Under the pieces are notes generated by a model. It saw only the letters and a list, made by a program, of their open reading frames with translations, searched no databases and was not told the DNA's origin. 59,228 nucleotides of DNA. It comes from Lentimicrobiaceae bacterium (GTDB taxonomy: Bacteria; Bacteroidota; Bacteroidia; Bacteroidales; F082). The stretch is from positions 55,211-114,438 of the forward strand of contig PANC01000012.1 of assembly GCA_002708315.1 (NCBI GenBank). The letters are read 5' to 3'. Below are positions 53,359 through 59,228 of this stretch, in pieces (position 1 is the stretch's first letter; each line of letters starts with the position of its first letter). Position numbers and translations under genes: made by a program.

Positions 53359-55389
53359 ATGTTTAATAATACTAAATCAAGCAGAAATATATTAGTTATT
53401 TTACTAGCAACTTTCTTAATTTCCATTGGTTGCAATAAAGAAAGTGACTCCTCAGAGGAGACCATCACCTTAAAAGGTACCGTTTTACATGGACAGTCAC
53501 CAATTGAAAACTCAATGGTAAAAATTTATCTAGCTGGATCAAGCCAATGGTCTGATGCAGTTTCTTTGGGAGAGACTCAAACAAGTTCTGGAGGGGAGTT
53601 TGAAATTTCCTTTTCGATGACAACTGATCCAGAAGCAGTGATATACGCCACTGCATCTGGTGCTTCAGCAAGTATAAAGTTAGCGTCTGTGTTTGGTACT
53701 CAGCCACTTCCCTCTAATGTGGTAATCAACGAAAGAACAACAATTGCTACTGCATATGCGATGGCTCAGTTCATAGATGGAGATAACATAGCAGGTAGCT
53801 ACCCTGGATTACAAAATGCTGCTGCAACCCTACAAAACCTTGTAAATATTGGTGATGGGGGCATTGCCACAGTTCTTAATCAGTTTCCCAATGGAGCATC
53901 CACGTCAACACTAAGCAAGTTCAATTCCTTGGCAAACATAATTGCTACCTGCGTAGAACAACCGTCCAAGTGTTCTGACCTCTTTGCTATTTCAACATCT
54001 CCAAATGATGAAGCTCCAGACAATACATTGCAAGCTGCCATTAACATATCACATACGCCATGGCGCCAAGAGGTTATCTCACCTTTATTTGATTTCTCAA
54101 TGAATTCGGAGTTGTACGAACCAATGCTAAATCTAGCTCCTGATAACTGGACACTAGCACTTAGATATGATGGTAACGGACAGCAACTAGACGGACCTGG
54201 AAATATAGCCTTTGATTATGATGGCAATGTATGGGTTACCAATAATTACACATACAGTGATGATAGTTCCGATCCCAATGTATGTGGTGACACAAAGGTA
54301 CTTAGGTATACTCCAACAGGGGAAATTTATCCAGGCTCACCTTACGAAGGTGGAGGTGTATACGGAGCCGGTTTTGGTATTACTTTTGACATAAGAGGAG
54401 ACGTTTGGGTAGGAAATTTTGCTTTTCAAGGGTCCGAATGTCCAGTTAGTGATGATAACCAAGCGTTACTTTGGAATAATGTTGCACAGTTTAATTCCAA
54501 TGGAGAAGCATTATCTCCGGATGCAGATTTAAGCGTAAATCCAGTTATCCCTGGCGGATATATGTCAGATGAAGATGCTAAGATACAAGGCATGGCATCG
54601 GATCATGATGGTAACATTTGGATGGTAAACTGCGAGGCTGAAAGCGTTACAAAATTTACAAACGGCGATCCGAACCAACGAACAGTATATGAAGAAATAG
54701 GAATAGAAAAACCTTTTGATGTTACCGTTGATACTTATGGTAATGCATGGGTAACTAGCAACTACAACGATAAGGTTTGTAAGATTGATCCTGACGGTAA
54801 TATTCAACTTGTGGAAGGTTCTTTTCACCGGCCCATGGGTATTGCAGCTGATAGTCAAGGCAATGTATGGGTGGCAAACTCCGGAGGTATGGATCCACCA
54901 TGTGGAAACAGCACAGTAGAAGATTTCGTAGAGTTTATAGCTGCCATCTCCTCAGATTACGAATTTCCAGGAGCATCTGTGAGTATGATTACGCCTAGCG
55001 GTACAGTTTCCGCAGGCAGCCCTTATACTGGTGGTGGTTTATATATGCCATGGGGTATTGCAGTGGATGGCAACGACAACGTTTTTGTAGCCAATTTCAA
55101 TGGTAAGAGATTAAGCTACATAGCTGGTGCAAACACATCTAGCTTACCTCCAGGTTTTAATACTGGTGATCCAATTTCACCTGATGGCGGATACACTTTC
55201 GACGGATTTGAGAGAGTTACGGGAGTGCAAGTTGATCCTTCAGGAAACGTTTGGTGTTGTAATAACTGGGAAATGATTCCTGTTCAGACTAACCCTGGCA
55301 GTCATCAGTTGGTTGTATTTATTGGGCTAGCAGCACCTGTTGAAACACCTTTAATAGGTTATCCAAGAAGTCCTCACACAGAAGATTAG
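53359..55389 (+). CDS. NHL-repeat beta-propeller lipoprotein
   Basis: A 676-residue lipoprotein (lipobox Cys25, ISIGCNKE). Residues about 40-120 form a carboxypeptidase-regulatory or Ig-like domain. From about 275 there are seven NHL-like repeats, each with a phrase such as GNVWVTNN, GDVWVGNF, GNIWMVNC, GNAWVTSN, GNVWVANS, DNVFVANF and GNVWCCNN, which would build a beta propeller. The domain may bind protein or carbohydrate or hydrolyse a lactone-type substrate. It is monocistronic. No function can be named from sequence. Confidence 0.85.
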   Translation: MFNNTKSSRNILVILLATFLISIGCNKESDSSEETITLKGTVLHGQSPIENSMVKIYLAGSSQWSDAVSLGETQTSSGGEFEISFSMTTDPEAVIYATASGASASIKLASVFGTQPLPSNVVINERTTIATAYAMAQFIDGDNIAGSYPGLQNAAATLQNLVNIGDGGIATVLNQFPNGASTSTLSKFNSLANIIATCVEQPSKCSDLFAISTSPNDEAPDNTLQAAINISHTPWRQEVISPLFDFSMNSELYEPMLNLAPDNWTLALRYDGNGQQLDGPGNIAFDYDGNVWVTNNYTYSDDSSDPNVCGDTKVLRYTPTGEIYPGSPYEGGGVYGAGFGITFDIRGDVWVGNFAFQGSECPVSDDNQALLWNNVAQFNSNGEALSPDADLSVNPVIPGGYMSDEDAKIQGMASDHDGNIWMVNCEAESVTKFTNGDPNQRTVYEEIGIEKPFDVTVDTYGNAWVTSNYNDKVCKIDPDGNIQLVEGSFHRPMGIAADSQGNVWVANSGGMDPPCGNSTVEDFVEFIAAISSDYEFPGASVSMITPSGTVSAGSPYTGGGLYMPWGIAVDGNDNVFVANFNGKRLSYIAGANTSSLPPGFNTGDPISPDGGYTFDGFERVTGVQVDPSGNVWCCNNWEMIPVQTNPGSHQLVVFIGLAAPVETPLIGYPRSPHTED

Positions 55390-55464
55390 CATTGTCATAT
55401 GAAAGCGTGCTCAGTGAAAATTATAAATGTAATAATGAAAACAAGAGCATCATTTTAGTGTTTA

Positions 55465-55881
55465 TTAATTGCATGATACACATATGCCAGTGGCTTCAAT
55501 TTCAAAATTATTAATGGTATGACCTGTTATGGCAAAGTTTATGGCACTATCTGCCTGAACACATGTTACCGCTTTACAATTTGAGCATTTAAAATGAATG
55601 TGTTTGTGATTATGAGAATCCGAGGAGCATTTGCTGCTGCATACCGCATAAAATGTTTCCTTCTCCCCTACTGATGCCTTGTGGATAATACCACTTTTCA
55701 TTAAAGAATTAATGGTACGATATAATGTAACTCTATCGAAGTCATGAAGAGAATTTTGAATTTCAGAAAATGGAATGGCTTTGTTATAACCTGAAATTAC
55801 TGCTAGCACGTCCAATCTGGTGGATGTAGCTTTTAATTTTCGTTCTCTCAGAAGCTGTCTTAAAAGAATATTTTCTTCCAT
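55465..55881 (-). CDS. Fur family regulator, probably zinc-responsive (Zur)
   Basis: A 138-residue DNA-binding repressor of the Fur/Zur group. The winged helix has TRLDVLAVISGYN and the recognition segment DRVTLYRTINSL (about 49-60). The dimer domain has the structural zinc site Cys99-x2-Cys102 and Cys134-x2-Cys137, plus a His-rich sensing stretch HNHKHIHF (90-97). Its place 13 nt after a ZnuD-like receptor suggests zinc rather than iron. The operon would be self-regulated through the inverted repeat at 58805. Confidence 0.88.
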   Translation of the reverse strand: MEENILLRQLLRERKLKATSTRLDVLAVISGYNKAIPFSEIQNSLHDFDRVTLYRTINSLMKSGIIHKASVGEKETFYAVCSSKCSSDSHNHKHIHFKCSNCKAVTCVQADSAINFAITGHTINNFEIEATGICVSCN

Positions 55882-55894
55882 ATAAAATAATTTA

Positions 55895-58213
55895 TTAAAA
55901 TGAAATATTTATGCCTACAATCAAGTTGAACCCAAGGTCATCAGCAAAATAGCGTTGACGATTGAGATAATCACGGTATGTTTCATTGAGTAAATTTTCT
56001 ACTCTGACATACATGTTTAACCTCAGTTTACTTAATTGCTTCTCAGCTGATGCCTTGAGGCCAATCAAGTAGTATGACTCCGGAGGTGCAAGAAAGTCTT
56101 GAGAAGGGAGTATGTTTTTTTGTTCAAATACCAACCTACTATTAATTTGAAATTCTATATTTTGAAACTTCCCAAATTTAGGAATATAATAACTAAAGTC
56201 AGCATAAAGGTTATTTGGTGGCATATAAACTAAAGGTATGTCATTACTTAGGTCATGCCCATTTAGGTAGCTATATTTTCCTGTAATGTTAAACTGTTCA
56301 GTTAATTTGCAAGTTGCAGTTAAATCAAATCCAATCAGTCTAGCGTCGGTTTGTTCATATTTAAACACAGGGAAAGCTCCACGTATTGTTAACCTAACTT
56401 CATCTTGTGGATTAAGAAAAATGAAATTATTAATTTGCTGAAAATAAAATAAGCCTTCAAAAAATAGTCTATCCTTAACAGCACCCTTTATTGATAAAGT
56501 ATTTTTAAATGAAATCTCCTTGCCAAGATCTGGATCGCCCTCTTCAATTCCTGCAACCCCTTGGTGTAAGCCACTGCTGTACAGCTCATTCACTTCTGGG
56601 TTTCTAGATGTGGAGCCAAAATTATAGGCTGCCTCCCATCCATCACCAAGCTGATAACTAATCCCAACCATGCCACTAAAATTATGGTAATCATTTTCAA
56701 ATCGGATGATTTCTCGTGGAATACTGGATGAAATTGTAGCAACTTCTCTATTTTCAAGGTCATATCTACCACCAAATTCAAAGGTTGTTTTCTCAAAGGT
56801 TTTAGAAATTACACCAAACACACCAAACTCATATGCATTGTAATCAGGAATAAGTGGCAATATTCCCGTTTCAGGAAGGTTAGTATTATTTACCATATTT
56901 AACTGGACACCAGCTTTTAATTCCCAATTATTTGTTAGGTAATTTCGATATTTACCTTCAAAATAATTTGAAGACTGCTTCAAACTCAATGCTGGAATAT
57001 CTGATCTTCCGCTTCTGCGCACATCAAATTCTTTTCGCAAATTATATTGTCCAGCATAGGTAAAATCAAACCACTGCTTTTCGCTAATACTATATTTTGT
57101 ATGAAACTTTAGTAAAAGATGATTTACCTTTTGGTATGGTGCGCTTATGGAATATGAGAATTGGTCTTGTGTGTAAAACGGAACATCGCGCTCAAAAGCT
57201 TCCTCCAAATCAGTAAGGTTTCCAATGTGTGAGCCTCTTAGTATTCCATAATCAGCATTAAAAGAGCTAAAGTATAAATCGCTAAACCAATTTTTATTCC
57301 ACAACTTCTCGAATTGCAATGCTATATTGGCTTGTTGATTACCCGTATTTCGCAGAAAGTACTTTGAAGTTCGATTATCTCCACTTTTTTTTATGGTTCC
57401 TATTGCACGCCACCCAAATATTTTAGAGTATTGCTGCAATTCTAGGTTTAGACCGTTACCAAACCCATTTGTCTCAAAAAAGTACCTAGCTTCTCCATGC
57501 AGGTGGGGTTCCATGTCAATTTTTTCAGGCTCCACCAGTATAATACTTCCCAATGAACTGCCTTGATACTCCAATGCACCAACACCTTTTATCACAGTAA
57601 TCCTATTGGCAACTAAAGGGTCAATTTCAGGGCTATGGTCAACACCCCATTGCTGTCCACTTTGTACAATTCCATTGTTTAAGATGGAAATTCTGTTTCC
57701 ATAAAGCCCGTCCACAACTGGGTTTGAAATTCCACTACCATTATTAATGGTACTTACGCCTGAGATACTTTCAAGCATCGATGCTAAACTCTTGTTGGAA
57801 TTTTGCGTTATATTTTTTGAATTTAAAGATTGGGTTTCTTCTGTGGTAATTTCTCCACCTTCTTCGGTTATGGAAATTTCGTTCAAAAGATGGTTATTGT
57901 GGTCTAAAAAAACCGTTATCACAGTATCACCTGAGATATTAAGATACAGCTCCTGAGTTTCGCACCCTATGTGACTAATGTATACATGGTATTTACCAGG
58001 GCACATGGTGTTACTAATGAAATTACCCTTGCTATCAGTGACATACCCAGATTGTAACTCTTGAACAAATATGTTGGCAAAAATAATAGGCTTACCTGTA
58101 CTCAGATCTTTTACAGAACCATAAACAGTCAAATTACAGTTCTGAGCAAAACTAACTACAGATAAGCCTAAAATGATGATGATAATGGCTATATGTTTAC
58201 ATAACCTCAACAT
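55895..58213 (-). CDS. ZnuD-like TonB-dependent receptor
   Basis: Starting at 58213 gives MLRLCKHIAIIIIILGLSV, a normal signal peptide, and 772 residues. It overlaps the end of the upstream lipoprotein gene by 17 nt. A longer in-frame start at 58297 would add 28 residues without signal character. A carboxypeptidase-like domain comes first (about 25-105). The plug has VVDGLYGNRISILNNGIVQ, then WGVDHSPEIDP and ITVIKGVGALEYQGSSLG, the phrases typical of the ZnuD zinc-receptor group. The barrel ends in LIVGINISF. Zinc is inferred from this and from the regulator gene. Confidence 0.87.
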   Translation of the reverse strand: MLRLCKHIAIIIIILGLSVVSFAQNCNLTVYGSVKDLSTGKPIIFANIFVQELQSGYVTDSKGNFISNTMCPGKYHVYISHIGCETQELYLNISGDTVITVFLDHNNHLLNEISITEEGGEITTEETQSLNSKNITQNSNKSLASMLESISGVSTINNGSGISNPVVDGLYGNRISILNNGIVQSGQQWGVDHSPEIDPLVANRITVIKGVGALEYQGSSLGSIILVEPEKIDMEPHLHGEARYFFETNGFGNGLNLELQQYSKIFGWRAIGTIKKSGDNRTSKYFLRNTGNQQANIALQFEKLWNKNWFSDLYFSSFNADYGILRGSHIGNLTDLEEAFERDVPFYTQDQFSYSISAPYQKVNHLLLKFHTKYSISEKQWFDFTYAGQYNLRKEFDVRRSGRSDIPALSLKQSSNYFEGKYRNYLTNNWELKAGVQLNMVNNTNLPETGILPLIPDYNAYEFGVFGVISKTFEKTTFEFGGRYDLENREVATISSSIPREIIRFENDYHNFSGMVGISYQLGDGWEAAYNFGSTSRNPEVNELYSSGLHQGVAGIEEGDPDLGKEISFKNTLSIKGAVKDRLFFEGLFYFQQINNFIFLNPQDEVRLTIRGAFPVFKYEQTDARLIGFDLTATCKLTEQFNITGKYSYLNGHDLSNDIPLVYMPPNNLYADFSYYIPKFGKFQNIEFQINSRLVFEQKNILPSQDFLAPPESYYLIGLKASAEKQLSKLRLNMYVRVENLLNETYRDYLNRQRYFADDLGFNLIVGINISF

Positions 58214-58757
58214 TAAATACAACTTCAATATCTGTCTCGCCTCCAGCATTTGTGATGTCACCATTTGAAACACCAGAAGCATCCTTGTCTGGCTCATGGC
58301 GCAAAATTACAGTAATTGTTCCACTACCTGAACCTTCGGTGGTAACTTTTGTTAAGATACCAATGGGATTACCATTTGTATCCGTATCTTCATAAGTAAA
58401 ACTAACTCCACCTATGGAGGTTTGGAAAAAGAACTGATGCTCTAGAGCTTCTTCTTCTACCTCCTCGGTTATATCTCCTGGAGGAGTTTCGGTCTCATTT
58501 AATAATTCCAAAGAACCATCATAAGTAGTGTTCATGGCAAGAGTGCCTCCAGTTATTACTGGTGGATTACCTCCATCACCATCTAAATCTTGAAAGGATA
58601 ATACAACAGGAGTTCCACCATTAATAGGAATTAATGTGTAGTTGAGTGTTGTAATAACCTCTTCCTCATTAGGAATAACTGGATCGTCTTTTTTACAACC
58701 AGTGAATAGCAACACACACATTGCTATTAGAGAAAAACTTAATAAAAATTTATTCAT
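58197..58757 (-). CDS. Exported lipoprotein of the zinc-uptake operon
   Basis: A 186-residue lipoprotein (lipobox Cys21, LFTGCKKDD). After an acidic linker it has a beta-rich domain with VVLSFQDLDGDGGNPPVITG, an acidic EEVEEEALEHQFFF region and a final GGETDIEVVFNVEV. It is often seen next to TonB receptors in Bacteroidota. It may bind the metal or its carrier at the outer membrane. It is the first gene of the operon. Confidence 0.8.
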   Translation of the reverse strand: MNKFLLSFSLIAMCVLLFTGCKKDDPVIPNEEEVITTLNYTLIPINGGTPVVLSFQDLDGDGGNPPVITGGTLAMNTTYDGSLELLNETETPPGDITEEVEEEALEHQFFFQTSIGGVSFTYEDTDTNGNPIGILTKVTTEGSGSGTITVILRHEPDKDASGVSNGDITNAGGETDIEVVFNVEVM

Positions 58758-58787
58758 TTTTTAACGTTTGTTTGTTTTATAATGCAG

Positions 58788-58795
58788 CAAAGATA
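58788..58795 (-). promoter_or_regulatory. Candidate -7 element of the zinc-uptake operon
   Basis: On the minus strand this reads TATCTTTG, matching TAnnTTTG, 30 nt upstream of the lipoprotein ATG at 58757. Confidence 0.55.
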
Positions 58796-58804
58796 ATATT
58801 TTAT

Positions 58805-58819
58805 TGCAACCTTGTTGCA
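58805..58819 (-). promoter_or_regulatory. Probable Zur operator (perfect inverted repeat)
   Basis: TGCAAC, a 3-nt spacer, then GTTGCA is a perfect 15-bp palindrome just upstream of the -7 element. A protein bound here would cover the spacer and block RNA polymerase. Because the operon ends in a Fur-family regulator gene, autoregulation by zinc is the natural reading. Confidence 0.65.
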
Positions 58820-58951
58820 TTTAATGTTAAATTATTTTATAACTATTGCCATTTTTAATGATTTGAGGTCATATCACATTGCAAGAATATATGTTAGGGT
58901 ATGGTTTTCAAAAAAAATATAAATTAGCATCCTAATTTTAAAACAATATCA

Positions 58952-59228
58952 ATGATAAAACGATTTCAACTTATAATAATTATTAGTGCATTGATACTTC
59001 CCTTTAATTCATCAAGAGCATGCACAGAGATACTAGTTAAAGCAAAGGACTCATCAGTAGTAACTGTAAGGAGCATGGAATTTGGGGTAGAACTCAACTC
59101 AGAACTTAACATACAGCCAAGAGGCGAAACTTTTACAAGTATTACACCAGATAGCACACCTGGTATGCAATGGACAAACAAATATGGTTATGTATACATG
59201 AGTGCCATGGGATACTCTGTGGCAATTG
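58952..59228 (+). CDS. Choloylglycine hydrolase/penicillin V acylase family protein (partial)
   Basis: The reading frame runs off the right edge of the window, so only the first 92 residues are seen. A signal peptide (MIKRFQLIIIISALILP to SSRA) is followed directly by Cys24 in ACTEILVK. In this Ntn-hydrolase family cleavage exposes a catalytic N-terminal cysteine, which Cys24 would be. RSMEFGVEL near 39-47 is also a family motif. Such enzymes cleave linear amide bonds in bile salts, penicillin V or acyl-homoserine lactones. The substrate of this one is unknown. It is divergent from the zinc operon. Confidence 0.8.
   Translation, partial: MIKRFQLIIIISALILPFNSSRACTEILVKAKDSSVVTVRSMEFGVELNSELNIQPRGETFTSITPDSTPGMQWTNKYGYVYMSAMGYSVAI

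Noticed and set aside
58214-58297. Longer N-terminus for the ZnuD-like receptor
   Set aside because: It would be inside the upstream lipoprotein gene and would place 28 residues before an otherwise normal signal peptide.
58966-59181. Minus-strand frame at the right edge
   Set aside because: It is the antisense of the choloylglycine-hydrolase-like gene, which has a signal peptide and a catalytic cysteine.
1-59228. CRISPR arrays, tRNA or rRNA genes, insertion sequences and prophage
   Set aside because: No regularly spaced repeats, cloverleaf-like segments, transposase motifs or phage genes were seen on either strand by reading. A computed search was not possible.

Overview
The window is chromosomal DNA of a Bacteroidota bacterium. 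The evidence is low GC; Bacteroidota-type -7 promoter elements (TAnnTTTG) before many genes; type IX secretion sorting domains (type A and the gliding-motility type B form); SusC/TonB-type receptors with carboxypeptidase-regulatory N-terminal domains; a GH92 mannosidase; a DUF5606 protein; and the Bacteroidota RpoE-like sigma factor and LptF/G-Tgt gene pair. The NAD-linked class 1B dihydroorotate dehydrogenase (pyrK-pyrD), the amino-acid-decarboxylase acid-resistance operon and the nitrite-ammonifying cytochromes suggest a facultative or anaerobic environmental lineage. I cannot name a genus. No rRNA, tRNA, CRISPR array, transposase or prophage was seen.

Layout. 118-4344 (+): DUF5606 protein, pyrK-pyrD, an assimilatory APS reductase (cysH) and a MATE exporter. 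4367-9958 (-): a four-gene acid-resistance operon with an AdiC-like antiporter, an arginine-type decarboxylase, a second basic amino acid antiporter and a small membrane protein. A DcaP-like porin (10173, +) is divergent from it. 11314-14116 (-): dCMP deaminase, GtrA-like protein and an exported M28 peptidase. 14300-19017 (+): cation diffusion facilitator and full-length purL.

19296-28613 (+) is the most distinctive part. Seven genes with gaps of 6 to 28 nt encode a lipoprotein copper nitrite reductase fused to cytochrome c (NirK), a NirV-like SUMF1 protein, an SCO copper chaperone, the di-iron Fe-S repair protein RIC, an alginate-export-type porin, and the NrfH-NrfA ammonia-forming nitrite reductase. 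A terminator and then split ResB/CcsA cytochrome c assembly proteins follow. NO-forming and ammonium-forming nitrite reductases therefore appear to share one transcript, together with copper loading, nitrosative-damage repair and (after the terminator) haem attachment.

28619-35274: LptF/G permease and Tgt (-), divergent from a glycosyltransferase-sigma factor pair, then urocanate hydratase and a 65-residue protein. 35490-39995 (+): GH92 mannosidase, TPR lipoprotein, SDR-like protein and beta-carbonic anhydrase. 40015-45516 (-): FtsB/DivIC-like protein, a large type B sorting-domain protein, miaA and CCA-adding-like enzyme. 45697-47456 (+): NAD-type isocitrate dehydrogenase relative plus an HD-family protein. 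47516-55389: a zinc-finger protein, two type A sorting-domain proteins, a TonB-dependent receptor, an outer-membrane protein and an NHL-repeat lipoprotein. 55465-58757 (-): a probable zinc-uptake operon (lipoprotein, ZnuD-like receptor, Zur/Fur regulator) with a perfect inverted repeat beside its promoter. The right edge cuts a choloylglycine-hydrolase-family gene that reads off the window.
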